This document shows, piece after piece, positions 7,906-16,847 of a stretch of 64,000 nucleotides of DNA. A program made the position numbers and the translations under genes. Position 1 is the first letter of the stretch. Every line of letters begins with the position of its first letter. The notes under the pieces are model-generated. The model saw only the letters and a program-made list of their open reading frames with translations. It searched no databases and was not told the DNA's origin. The DNA is from an uncultured Muribaculaceae bacterium (lineage in GTDB: Bacteria > Bacteroidota > Bacteroidia > Bacteroidales > Muribaculaceae), in contig CAJTPK010000001.1 of the NCBI GenBank assembly GCA_910578075.1, positions 51,867 to 115,866 of the forward strand. Reading direction: 5' to 3'.

Positions 7906-9202
7906 TAAAATAAAATATACTACGGCTGAAGAAGCTGTTAAACTGATTGAAAGTGGTGACCATGTATATATCCAGGGATCTACTTCTATTCCAGAGGTAT
8001 TGGTGGAGGCAATGGCAAACCGTGGGCATGAACTTAAAGATGTTACAGTCTATTCCGCATTTGCTGTTGCAAGACGCCAATCTCCAATATGCCGTCCGGA
8101 ACTGAGAGATGTATTCTTTGTAGATTCATTCTTTGTTTCCAACGCGTTCCGCGAATGGATAGCAATGGGATACGGATCTATGACACCGCGTTTTCTTGGG
8201 GAAGTGCCTGATTTATTTCGTGACGGGACGTGTAGAGTAGATGTCGCATTGATCAACTGCTCATTACCGAATGAAAATGGAGAGGTGAGTTTTGGAGTAT
8301 CAGCAGATCTTGCTACAAGTGCTGTGGAATGCGCTGATAGGGTAATAGCTCAGATAAATCCGCATGTTCCTTTTACACCCGGTGATGCAGTCATACATCT
8401 TTCGCAATTATCGGCAGCCGTGGAAGTTGATGAACCATTGGTGGAAGTTCCAACAGCTGTGCCGACTGAGCAGGAAATCAAGATCGGAAATTATATCGCC
8501 GAGTTGATTCCTGATGGAGCCACATTGCAAATCGGTGTCGGAGGCATTCCGAACGCTGTCATACGTGCCCTTGAAGGACATCGCCATCTCGGGTTGCATA
8601 CGGAGGCTATGACTGACGGCGTGCTTCCCCTCCTTGAAAAGGGTATTATCGATAATTCACTTAAAAAGGTAATGCCCGGTAAATCTGTAGCATCTCTTGC
8701 ATTGGGTTCTAAAGAGCTCTATAAATTCCTTGATAAGAATGATGATGTTATTTTTAAGGATGTGGCCTGGACAAATAATCCTTATATCATAGCCCAGAAT
8801 CCCAAGGTAATGTCTATCAATTCCTGTCTGGAAGTTGATCTGACCGGACAAGTATGTGCAGATTCGATAGGACGTAAGATTTTCTCCGGTGTAGGAGGTC
8901 AGCATGACTTTGTGTTTGGAAGTTCCAAAAGTGAGGGGGGATTATCATTCCTTGCTATGCTTGCCACAACGGCTAAGGGGATGAATAAAATAAAACCTGT
9001 TCTTACAGAGGGAGCAGGCGTAGTGACTACGAGATTCCAAACCAATTATATTGTCACGGAATATGGCGCTGTGAATTTACGTGGTAAAAATCTCGCAGAA
9101 CGTGCCAAGCTTATGATTTCGATCGCTGCTCCTCAATTCAGAGAGGAACTTGAACGGGAAGCTCGCGACAGGTTCGGACATGCCTTTACAAGGATTTATT
9201 GA
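7892..9202 (+). CDS. Acetyl-CoA hydrolase/4-hydroxybutyrate CoA-transferase family protein
   Basis: 436 residues starting at the ATG at 7892, which overlaps the aminotransferase end by 14 bases; an in-frame upstream start at 7832 would lie deep inside that gene. The two-domain CoA-transferase family is clear: GVGGIPNAV, HTEAMTDG (the Glu in HTE matches the catalytic glutamate of butyryl-CoA:acetate transferases) and the C-terminal TEYGAVNLRGK. Members swap CoA between an acyl-CoA and a carboxylate. In this operon the likely use is conversion of arylacetyl-CoA from IorAB into free arylacetate while keeping the thioester energy, which is inference. A strong terminator follows at 9229. Confidence 0.85.
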   Translation: MSAIDKIKYTTAEEAVKLIESGDHVYIQGSTSIPEVLVEAMANRGHELKDVTVYSAFAVARRQSPICRPELRDVFFVDSFFVSNAFREWIAMGYGSMTPRFLGEVPDLFRDGTCRVDVALINCSLPNENGEVSFGVSADLATSAVECADRVIAQINPHVPFTPGDAVIHLSQLSAAVEVDEPLVEVPTAVPTEQEIKIGNYIAELIPDGATLQIGVGGIPNAVIRALEGHRHLGLHTEAMTDGVLPLLEKGIIDNSLKKVMPGKSVASLALGSKELYKFLDKNDDVIFKDVAWTNNPYIIAQNPKVMSINSCLEVDLTGQVCADSIGRKIFSGVGGQHDFVFGSSKSEGGLSFLAMLATTAKGMNKIKPVLTEGAGVVTTRFQTNYIVTEYGAVNLRGKNLAERAKLMISIAAPQFREELEREARDRFGHAFTRIY

Positions 9203-9228
9203 AATTTGTTTCATAAATTCTTACTATC

Positions 9229-9270
9229 ATACCCTCATTCCATAATATTTTTGGGAATGAGGGTATTCTT
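9229..9270 (+). terminator. Terminator after the iorAB operon
   Basis: A perfect 13-bp stem (9229-9241 with 9254-9266, ATACCCTCATTCC and its complement) closes a 12-base loop and is followed by a short T-rich run. It sits 26 bases after the CoA-transferase stop and before the CDF promoter. Confidence 0.85.
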
Positions 9271-9316
9271 TATATTCCGGTAGGTAAAACTAAATTCTTT
9301 TTATGACGTTAATAGA

Positions 9317-9342
9317 TTGAAAGGAATTTTTCGCTAAATTTG
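9317..9342 (+). promoter_or_regulatory. Promoter for the CDF transporter gene
   Basis: TAAATTTG at 9335-9342 matches the -7 consensus; a TTG at 9317-9319 lies 15 bases upstream, shorter than ideal. The start codon at 9362 leaves a leader of roughly 15 bases. Confidence 0.5.
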
Positions 9343-9361
9343 CATAAATAATACTTGTTAA

Positions 9362-10300
9362 ATGAAGCACAATCACGCCCATCAGATAAATCTTTCAGGT
9401 TTGCTGGATTTCCATGGTATTGAAGAGGCCAAGCAGATAAGACGCGCAGTAACAATAGGTTGCGTAGTAAATATTTTATTGCTCTGTATAAAACTTTTCT
9501 TTGGATATTTTGGTCATAGCGAGGCATTGACTGCAGATGGTTTTCATTCTCTCGGAGATGTGGGAACAGATCTGATAATGCTTACGTTTGTAGGATTTTC
9601 ATTTAAAAAAGCATCAGACAGTTTCGCATATGGTTATGGGAAATTTGAGACATTTGCCTCTCTTGTAATTTCCGGAATCCTGATTTTCATTGCTATAATG
9701 GTTACTAAAGAAGCTATTGAATCAATCGATAGCTATATGAAAGGTGACATTCTTCCGCGACCTGATATCTGGACTGTTGTTGCAATAGTATTTGCAATAA
9801 TATGCAAGGAGTTTCTTTTCAGATTTTATAGAAAAGTAGGGAAGAACACGAGATGTAATGCAATGGTCTCAAGCGCATGGCATCACCGAAGCGATGCTTT
9901 TGCTTCGGTCGCGACACTTGCCGGGGTCTCTTTCGCCCATTTTCTTGGAGAGGAGTGGAGAATCCTTGATCCTTGCACATCGCTTGTAATCGTAATTTTT
10001 ATTATAATTCCTGCGATAAGGTTATTTTTACCTGCATTCAGAGAACTAATGGAAGGCTCAATACCATTACATGATCTTGAGATAGCAAAAAAAACAGTAG
10101 AGAATCAAAAGGATGTTGTTTCACTCATAACTCTCAAATCAAGAAAAAGCGGACCGTTTCTAATCTTTGATGCTACAATAGGTGTCGCTCCACATATAAC
10201 AGTTGAGCAGGGATATAGAATAGCATCTGAGATTGAAAATGCCCTTAAAGTTAAATTTGGTAAGAATATAATGGTCAGTGTTATAACAAAACCATGTTAA
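9362..10300 (+). CDS. Cation diffusion facilitator family metal exporter
   Basis: 312 residues with the CDF pattern: about six membrane helices in the first 220 residues and a cytoplasmic ferredoxin-like C-terminal domain. The metal-site motifs are visible in helix 2 (ALTADGFHSLGDVGTD) and helix 5 (SSAWHHRSDAFAS). The family exports Zn2+, Fe2+, Mn2+ or similar ions in exchange for protons. The HxxxD in helix 5 and D in helix 2 fit Zn/Fe-type FieF members, but the metal cannot be fixed from this. It has its own promoter; lutA follows 17 bases after the stop and may be co-transcribed. Confidence 0.9.
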   Translation: MKHNHAHQINLSGLLDFHGIEEAKQIRRAVTIGCVVNILLLCIKLFFGYFGHSEALTADGFHSLGDVGTDLIMLTFVGFSFKKASDSFAYGYGKFETFASLVISGILIFIAIMVTKEAIESIDSYMKGDILPRPDIWTVVAIVFAIICKEFLFRFYRKVGKNTRCNAMVSSAWHHRSDAFASVATLAGVSFAHFLGEEWRILDPCTSLVIVIFIIIPAIRLFLPAFRELMEGSIPLHDLEIAKKTVENQKDVVSLITLKSRKSGPFLIFDATIGVAPHITVEQGYRIASEIENALKVKFGKNIMVSVITKPC

Positions 10301-10317
10301 ATTAAATCTTTAATACT

Positions 10318-11061
10318 ATGAAAACCGGATTCTTCATTCCATGCTACGTGGATGCGCTCGCTCCACAGGCTGCTGATTCGGCATTACGACTACTACAGCG
10401 ATTTGTGCCGGATATCGAAGTCATAGAGAAAGCTACCTGTTGTGCTCTTCCTCTTGCCGACATGGGTTATCGCAAAAAAGCATGTGGTATTGAGACCGGG
10501 GTAAGTCAATATCTTGACAAATATGACAGGATAATAGTTCCCTCTGGAATCTGTACTGACCAGTTCCGAAATCTTTTTAATTCCGCCCCGGATTCGGATG
10601 AGGTCCGTCATGTGCGGGAGAGTGTTTTCGAGGTTGTGGAGTTTCTGCATGACATACTGAAAGTTGATTCGTTACCGTGGGCTCATTTCCCCCACCGGGT
10701 GGCTCTGCATAATGGTTGCCATGCATTGCGGGGACTTCATGAGGCAAAACCGACAGAACTTGTAATGCCGGATTATTCAAAGACTGCCAATCTTCTTAGT
10801 CTTGTTGATGGCATAGAGATAGGCTATGCCACACGACGGGATGAATGTTGCGGATTCGGAGGAACATTTGCCATATGGGATAAAGAGGTATCGGGCCAGA
10901 TGGGTCTTGACAAGGTAATGGATTATTACAGAAATGGGTTACGTTATGTCACTTCGGCAGATTGCTCATGTCTGATTCATCAACAGACAGTGGCGAATAA
11001 ATATAATATACCTTTGAAGGCTTATTATATAGCAGAAATTTTAAATGGAGATGCGATATGA
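10318..11061 (+). CDS. lutA: Lactate utilisation protein A, (Fe-S)-binding CCG-domain protein
   Basis: 247 residues, the usual size of LutA/YkgE. It has the two cysteine-rich CCG repeats of heterodisulfide-reductase-like proteins: CY/ATCC in the first half and NGCHALRG...DECCGFGG in the second, with a final SADCSCLIH. LutA, LutB and LutC together oxidise L-lactate to pyruvate in bacteria lacking the flavin enzyme. The stop overlaps the lutBC start by four bases (ATGA), so the products are made together. Confidence 0.92.
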   Translation: MKTGFFIPCYVDALAPQAADSALRLLQRFVPDIEVIEKATCCALPLADMGYRKKACGIETGVSQYLDKYDRIIVPSGICTDQFRNLFNSAPDSDEVRHVRESVFEVVEFLHDILKVDSLPWAHFPHRVALHNGCHALRGLHEAKPTELVMPDYSKTANLLSLVDGIEIGYATRRDECCGFGGTFAIWDKEVSGQMGLDKVMDYYRNGLRYVTSADCSCLIHQQTVANKYNIPLKAYYIAEILNGDAI

Positions 11062-13028
11062 AACAGGTGGATCAAGTAAAATTAGGGAATGAATTCCTGC
11101 GGGATGTTGACCATCGTGTTAGTCATGACCGATGTCTGTGGGAAGCAAGAATGCGACGAGACAAAACCGTGTCTGCCATTCCAGAATGGGAAGAGATGCG
11201 AGAATTGGCATCTAAGGTAAAGCAGCATACGTTATCTCACATAGATGAGTATCTCCGCATTTTTGAAGAGAATGCGAGGAAAAATGGAATTCATGTGCAT
11301 AGAGCCTCTGATGCTGAAGAGCACAACAAAATAATGCTTTCGATTCTTAAAAAGAATAATGTCAAGGTAGTAACGAAGGGGAAATCAATGTTGCAGGATG
11401 AATGTGGCATGCGCGAATATCTTGAACATCACGGCATTGATATATTTGAGGCGGATCTTGGTGAAAGGATTCAGCAGCTTGATAACCAACGGCCTTCCCA
11501 TATTGTTATGCCTGCCATTCATAAGTTGAGAAAGGATGTGGCGCAACTATTCGCTGAAAAGCTTGGCAGTGATCCGGAAGAAGATGATCCATACTATCTT
11601 AACAGCGTGATGAGAAATGACATGCGAAAGAACTATGTCAAGGTAGATGCCGGCATGACAGGAGTGAACTTCGCAATAGCGGAAACCGGAGGGATTGTTG
11701 TGTGCACAAACGAAGGTAACGCTGATATCAGTGCGAACGTTCCTCCGCTATATATTGCGAGCATGGGAATCGAAAAACTTATTCCCGGCAAGAAGGAACT
11801 TGCATTATTCATCAGGATGCTTTCAAGAAATGCACTTGGTTTTGACATCACGCAATATACATCCCACTTCCATGGCCCTCGAAAAGGACAGGAAATGCAT
11901 GTTATAATAGTGGATAATGGAAGGATGAAGAGAATCAAGTCTCCGGATTACCATGAAGTTATGAAATGTATCAGATGTGGTGCATGTATGAATACATGTC
12001 CTGTATTCCGTAGAACTTCAGGATTGAGTTATGACGCTCCTTACATGGGTCCGATAGGGATTGTGCTTGAACCGAGTTACGACCTGTATAAATATGCGCA
12101 GCTTCCGTATTCTTGCACTCATTGCGGGTCTTGTGGTGCAATCTGTCCGGTCAAGGTGCCTTTGTCTGATTTAATTTTCTATTGGAGAGATAAAGTAGTC
12201 GAGAAAGGTTATGATCTTAAGACTCATCGTCTTGAGATGGATGTGGCGTCTCTTGTGCTCAAAAATTCCACTAATCTTGCTCTTGCTGAAAAAACAGGAT
12301 TGTGGGCATTGAAACATCTACCCAAAACTCTGACTGAATCACGTCTGAATCCATGGGCTGACTTCCATTCCAATCCGGAGCCTCCCGCAAAAACTTTCAG
12401 ACAAATGCTGCATAAGGATGATGATAAAGAGAGTCGGAATAAAAGTGAGTCAGTATGTAAATGCACTCACGATTCCAACCCCGATGAAGAAATTGATTAT
12501 TCGAACATCGCAAGACCTTTTATTCCATCTTATGCTGTTCTTGGTGATCCGGAAAAGAATTTCAAAGAAAAACTCAAGGGGTTTGATGGAGATTACATTG
12601 ATTTCAAGTCAAGGTCTGAAGTGATTGAATGGTTAAATGGCCATATAGATAAGACAAAGAGAATTTATTCCTCAGTAAAGGAATTTCAAGCCGAGTTGAC
12701 ACCGTCCAATATAGACGATCCACATGATGCGAATGTAATTGATGTATGCGTGGCGGAGGGTGTTATCGGAGTTGGTGAAACAGGATCCGTCTGGGTCACT
12801 GATAAATCATTGGGATTGGCCGCTGCAGCATTGCTGTCGACAGATCTTTTCCTGCTGCTTGACCGGACAAAGATAGTTGATGGAATTCATGCGGCATATG
12901 ATTTTCTTGACATAAAGTCTACTGCATATGGCTCTTTTTATTCCGGTCCATCGGCAACCGCAGATATCGAGGCTGTGCACATAACAGGAGCACAGGGTGA
13001 GATTTCACTTACTGTATTGCTTTATTGA
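11058..13028 (+). CDS. lutB: LutB-LutC fusion, lactate utilisation iron-sulfur protein
   Basis: 656 residues, about 180 more than ordinary LutB. The N-terminal LUD domain (about 60-290) and the two ferredoxin-type clusters, CIRCGACMNTCP near residue 304 and CTHCGSCGAICP near 352, are LutB. A linker rich in charged residues (about 430-500) leads to a second LUD domain (about 505-656) with SGPSATADIEAVHITGAQGE, the LutC signature. So LutB and LutC appear to be one chain here. No separate lutC follows. The reading frame is continuous, which excludes a simple stop-codon artefact, though a sequencing indel joining two genes cannot be fully ruled out. A strong bidirectional terminator follows at once. 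Confidence 0.9.
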   Translation: MKQVDQVKLGNEFLRDVDHRVSHDRCLWEARMRRDKTVSAIPEWEEMRELASKVKQHTLSHIDEYLRIFEENARKNGIHVHRASDAEEHNKIMLSILKKNNVKVVTKGKSMLQDECGMREYLEHHGIDIFEADLGERIQQLDNQRPSHIVMPAIHKLRKDVAQLFAEKLGSDPEEDDPYYLNSVMRNDMRKNYVKVDAGMTGVNFAIAETGGIVVCTNEGNADISANVPPLYIASMGIEKLIPGKKELALFIRMLSRNALGFDITQYTSHFHGPRKGQEMHVIIVDNGRMKRIKSPDYHEVMKCIRCGACMNTCPVFRRTSGLSYDAPYMGPIGIVLEPSYDLYKYAQLPYSCTHCGSCGAICPVKVPLSDLIFYWRDKVVEKGYDLKTHRLEMDVASLVLKNSTNLALAEKTGLWALKHLPKTLTESRLNPWADFHSNPEPPAKTFRQMLHKDDDKESRNKSESVCKCTHDSNPDEEIDYSNIARPFIPSYAVLGDPEKNFKEKLKGFDGDYIDFKSRSEVIEWLNGHIDKTKRIYSSVKEFQAELTPSNIDDPHDANVIDVCVAEGVIGVGETGSVWVTDKSLGLAAAALLSTDLFLLLDRTKIVDGIHAAYDFLDIKSTAYGSFYSGPSATADIEAVHITGAQGEISLTVLLY

Positions 13029-13070
13029 ATAAAAGAGGACGACTTCACACTGAAGTCATCCTCTTTTATT
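13028..13070. terminator. Bidirectional terminator between lutBC and the GH35 gene
   Basis: Twenty-base arms (13028-13047 and 13051-13070) pair around a 3-base loop with one mismatch, which becomes G.U when read on the minus strand. A-rich left flank and T-rich right flank let it stop both convergent transcripts. The left arm begins at the last base of the lutBC stop codon. Confidence 0.9.
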
Positions 13071-13088
13071 CAAATATGCTATTATCAA

Positions 13089-15464
13089 TTAGAATTTAAA
13101 AGGTTTGTCTGATACGAATACTTTTATATCCTTAATAGATGCGGGAGCGTTACTTTCCATTCTCGGAAGATATTGAAGAGAAGAAAGAGTATGCTCTCTT
13201 CCAAGGTCAATCACGACGTAATGGGGGAACGCATCATGTTTCTTTGTGCTCCAATATGTAGACTCTTGTAAATCGAATATTTTATCTGCAGACCTGTTGA
13301 CACCATCGACATCTTCACTGTCCGCATACATTACAGTCCAGGGTTCACGCGATATTCTTTCACCATTTGTATCTACAAGATACATTTCAGCGATCGCCGC
13401 TTTATTTTTGCCATCGTGAGCATTGTCAGCTTCAATGCAGACGTATCTTCCCTTAGCAGGAGCATCAAACGTTATCTCTTTCCAACCATTGCCGGCGGGG
13501 AAAGATGTATTCACAACTGGATTATGTCCTGTAAGGTCGAGATTCTGACCCTCTTCTCTGTGCACCAATGGTTTCTTTACTGACAGTTTATCGAGTTCAG
13601 GCACCTTGGATCCATAACTTGTAGCTGCTTTCGGACCGATTATATCGAAAACGATAATCTCATTCTGACCCTTCTTCAACCATGCACCGGGAACATAAAG
13701 TGTCTGTTGTGGACCGATCTCCCATATTCTACCTATACCGTGTCCGTTTACATAAACAAGACCTTTGCCCCATGTCTCGAAATTCAGGAATGTGTCACCA
13801 GGCTTCTTGACCTCAAAAGTGCCAGTATAAACACCTCTTGGTAACCTTCCAAGACTATCTGGAGAGAAGCTTCCAACAGGAAGATATTTCATTGATGTAT
13901 ACGTTTCGTATTTATCCTCAATGTTGTAAACCTTCCAGTTTTTAAGATCACAGACAAAGTGGTAGCCGTTTCTGTCTTCTGTCACGGTGACATTATCAGT
14001 TATTCCCTTAAAATCCTTTATCGCTCTTCCAAAGTTAATACGCCCCATGGCTTCTACCAATATATCAAGCGTTGCGCCTTTTTTGCATGGAGGAAGGGAG
14101 ATTTGTTTCTCTCCGTTTCTGCGATCGAGTTTTCCGATGAATTTTCCATCGACAAAAATCTGAGCGTAGTCATGCGGGTCGTTGACAGTAAGAACGCCTC
14201 CTTTGGCCAATTCCGGGAGCGTTGTGCTATATATAATGCTACCAAAACCTTGGTTGTATTCCTCCATTGTGCGAATATTCATATCGCTTTTGGGTTCCGG
14301 AAGATTCGTAAAGATAGGTGCTACTTCAGAGAAATTGAACGGTTTTATTTCAATCGTCTTGATTGACGCGGGAACGGGCGCCTGTTTGCCATCTGTATAT
14401 TTAGCAAGCATTTTTCTCAATTCCCAGTATTTAGGAGTAGGAGCTCCCTGTTCATTTATAGGAGCATCATAATCATATGATGTTACGTCGGGTGCGAATC
14501 CGGGAGAATTGGCACCAGCCCAGTGTCCCCAGTTTGTTCCGCCATGAGTCATGTATAGGCTGAATGAAATGTTTTTTGACAACATTTCATCTATTCCAGC
14601 AATCATATCAGCAGCAGGTCTTGTCTCATGGTTTGCACCCCATTTATCAAACCAGCCACTCCAGAATTCAGAACACATCAGAGGGCTTTCCGGTCTTAGC
14701 TCTTTCAAACGTCTGAATTGATCATCAATATTTGCACCTGTTCCGAAATTCATGGTCCATATAAGGTCATCAAGTCCATTTTTTTCGAAGTTTGATGCCC
14801 AGTCACATTGGAAAAGCGTCACATCTTCGCCAAAATTCTTACGAAGCATATCTCGAATATTGGAAACATAAGGTTTATCTTCGCCATATGAACCATATTC
14901 GTTTTCAACCTGCACCATTATTATAGGACCACCATCAGCAATTGTGAGATCACCTACCTGCTCCGCAACTGCTTTCTGGAATTTATCAACCCTTTCGAGG
15001 AAGTAAGGGTCATTCTCTCTTAATCTGATATCTTTTTTCTTCAGTAGCCACCATGGCAGACCTCCCATTTCCCACTCGGCACATACGTATGGTCCAGGGC
15101 GGAGGATAACTTTCATGTCATTTTTCTGACAAAGTTTGATGAATTCGCGCAGATCATTCTGTCCGGTGAAATCAAATTTACCCTCTTCAGGTTCATGAGC
15201 ATTCCAGAATGTGTAAAGACAAATTGTATTCATTCCTAACGCTTTGCTCATCTTAATGCGATGATCCCAATACTCTTTTGGAATACGAGGATAATGAAGT
15301 TCCGCAGCTTTCACTACATAAGGTTCACCGTTTAATAGAAACGTTCCGTTACCTGTTTCAAATTTGCCATGTTTTTCGACCTGAGGCGTTGCAGCAGTCA
15401 AAGGCGTACCGACTAAAATGCCGCATGCCGCCAAAAGCAACGAGCCAAGAATAATCTTTTTCAT
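13089..15464 (-). CDS. Glycoside hydrolase family 35 beta-galactosidase, secreted
   Basis: 791 residues from the ATG at 15464; reading upstream to 15605 adds 47 residues of AT-rich junk before a good signal peptide (residues 1-25), so I reject the longer form. The GH35 barrel is evident: RPGPYVCAEWEMGGLPWWL, the acid/base Glu189 in VQVENEYG and the nucleophile Glu266 in PLMCSEFWSGW. Beta-sandwich domains follow, and the last 140 residues look like an F5/8-type C (discoidin) carbohydrate-binding module. The family removes terminal beta-linked galactose. It points away from an arabinose operon, so arabinogalactan side chains are a reasonable but unproved substrate. Confidence 0.92.
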   Translation of the reverse strand: MKKIILGSLLLAACGILVGTPLTAATPQVEKHGKFETGNGTFLLNGEPYVVKAAELHYPRIPKEYWDHRIKMSKALGMNTICLYTFWNAHEPEEGKFDFTGQNDLREFIKLCQKNDMKVILRPGPYVCAEWEMGGLPWWLLKKKDIRLRENDPYFLERVDKFQKAVAEQVGDLTIADGGPIIMVQVENEYGSYGEDKPYVSNIRDMLRKNFGEDVTLFQCDWASNFEKNGLDDLIWTMNFGTGANIDDQFRRLKELRPESPLMCSEFWSGWFDKWGANHETRPAADMIAGIDEMLSKNISFSLYMTHGGTNWGHWAGANSPGFAPDVTSYDYDAPINEQGAPTPKYWELRKMLAKYTDGKQAPVPASIKTIEIKPFNFSEVAPIFTNLPEPKSDMNIRTMEEYNQGFGSIIYSTTLPELAKGGVLTVNDPHDYAQIFVDGKFIGKLDRRNGEKQISLPPCKKGATLDILVEAMGRINFGRAIKDFKGITDNVTVTEDRNGYHFVCDLKNWKVYNIEDKYETYTSMKYLPVGSFSPDSLGRLPRGVYTGTFEVKKPGDTFLNFETWGKGLVYVNGHGIGRIWEIGPQQTLYVPGAWLKKGQNEIIVFDIIGPKAATSYGSKVPELDKLSVKKPLVHREEGQNLDLTGHNPVVNTSFPAGNGWKEITFDAPAKGRYVCIEADNAHDGKNKAAIAEMYLVDTNGERISREPWTVMYADSEDVDGVNRSADKIFDLQESTYWSTKKHDAFPHYVVIDLGREHTLSSLQYLPRMESNAPASIKDIKVFVSDKPFKF

Positions 15465-15496
15465 GATAATTATGTAATATGTTCTAAAATAGATTA

Positions 15497-15504
15497 CAAA
15501 GTTA
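15497..15504 (-). promoter_or_regulatory. Candidate -7 box for the GH35 gene
   Basis: The minus strand reads TAACTTTG, a consensus -7 box, 33 bases before the start at 15464. No clear TTTG is present at the usual spacing, which would fit a promoter needing an activator. Confidence 0.45.
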
Positions 15505-15528
15505 GTATCATTCCCTGAAATGAAAAAT

Positions 15529-15612
15529 ATGTTGTAAAACATCAAAAAAAATATAGGAATATAATTTATAAGTGTTAATTTTACACCCATTATTACAAAT
15601 AACATAAATGTT
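15529..15612. promoter_or_regulatory. Cluster of small inverted repeats between GH35 and the arabinose operon
   Basis: Three inverted repeats lie in this divergent gap: ATGTT/AACAT at 15529-15542, an imperfect 15-base palindrome beginning GTGT and ending ACAC at 15572-15586, and AACAT/ATGTT at 15601-15612. The first and last share the same half-site. They are candidate binding sites for AraR or another sugar regulator; nothing here proves binding. Confidence 0.35.
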
Positions 15613-15658
15613 GGTAATCTTAAGGGAAAATATTATTAGCTAAACAAACATATTTATC

Positions 15659-16819
15659 ATGAAACTCGTTGGTTATTCAGCTCTGATAGCGGCACTTGCC
15701 GGCTTAGGAGCCTGCGGATCACAAAATGATACCGCACAGTTGACGAAATCGGGACTTGATCCCAAAAATTTCGAGTCAGTTATAAACGGTGATTCCACAT
15801 CGCTTGTGACACTTACAAATGCTTCCGGCATGGAAGTTTGCATCACTAATTACGGAGGACGAATTGTATCTGTGATGGTGCCTGATAAAAACGGAGATTT
15901 TCAGGATGTTGTCCTTGGTTTTGACAGTGTAAGTGCATATACCCCTGAGATAAATAAATCTGATTTTGGCGCAGCCATAGGCAGATATGCAAATCGTATA
16001 AATCAGGGCCGTTTCATTCTGGATGGCGATACAATACAACTTCCACAAAACAATTTCGGACACTGTCTGCATGGTGGAACAGATATGGGAACTCTTGGTT
16101 GGCAATATCGGGTTTACAAAATTGAGAATGCAACAGATTCAACGCTTACCATATCTATTGATTCTCCTGATGGTGACAATCAGTTCCCAGGCAATGTCAA
16201 AGCTTATGTAACCTACACACTTCAAAATGACAATGCACTGAAAATAGATTACAGCGCCACAGCAGACAAGCCAACCATTATAAACATGACAAACCACTCT
16301 TATTTCAATCTCTCCGGAGATCCTGAATTGAGCGTGACAGACGAGATGGTTTGGATAAACGCTTCTAATTTCACTCCGGTTGACAGCACATTCATGACAA
16401 CAGGTGAGATTATACCTGTTAAAGACACTCCGATGGATTTTTCAGAGGAAAAACTTCTGGGTAAGGATATAGAGTCTGAGTATATTCAGGTTAAATATGG
16501 TAATGGATTTGATCATAATTTTGTTCTTGACACAAAGGGTGATCTTTCAAATTGTGCGGCACGTGTTACAGACCCAAGATCAGGAATTGTATTGGAGGTG
16601 TTTACAAATGAACCGGGAGTTCAGTTCTATACCGGTAATTTCCTTGATGGTACGGTAACTGGTAAAAAGAGCAAAATTTATAATCAGCGTCATGGCTTGT
16701 GTCTTGAAACTCAAAAGTATCCTGATACACCCAATAAACCGCAGTGGCCTTCTGCGACGCTTCGTCCGGGTGAGACATACAACAGCACCTGTATCTATAA
16801 ATTCTCGACAGTTAAATAA
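15659..16819 (+). CDS. galM: Lipoprotein aldose 1-epimerase (mutarotase)
   Basis: 386 residues. The N-terminus is a lipoprotein signal with lipobox LGAC and the modified cysteine at 19, so this mutarotase is anchored outside the cytoplasm. The galactose-mutarotase fold is shown by NYGGRIVSVMVPD, the catalytic His in MTNHSYFNLSG and the catalytic Glu in GLCLETQKYPDTPNKP. It interconverts alpha and beta anomers of sugars. As first gene of the arabinose operon it probably supplies the right anomer of L-arabinose (or galactose freed by the GH35 enzyme) to the symporter encoded 28 bases downstream. Confidence 0.92.
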   Translation: MKLVGYSALIAALAGLGACGSQNDTAQLTKSGLDPKNFESVINGDSTSLVTLTNASGMEVCITNYGGRIVSVMVPDKNGDFQDVVLGFDSVSAYTPEINKSDFGAAIGRYANRINQGRFILDGDTIQLPQNNFGHCLHGGTDMGTLGWQYRVYKIENATDSTLTISIDSPDGDNQFPGNVKAYVTYTLQNDNALKIDYSATADKPTIINMTNHSYFNLSGDPELSVTDEMVWINASNFTPVDSTFMTTGEIIPVKDTPMDFSEEKLLGKDIESEYIQVKYGNGFDHNFVLDTKGDLSNCAARVTDPRSGIVLEVFTNEPGVQFYTGNFLDGTVTGKKSKIYNQRHGLCLETQKYPDTPNKPQWPSATLRPGETYNSTCIYKFSTVK

Positions 16820-16847
16820 AATCTAACCTAACATCAAATAACGAATT

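Noticed and set aside
15465..15605. Earlier start for the GH35 gene
   Set aside because: The extra 47 residues are AT-rich, cover the promoter and place a good signal peptide inside the protein.
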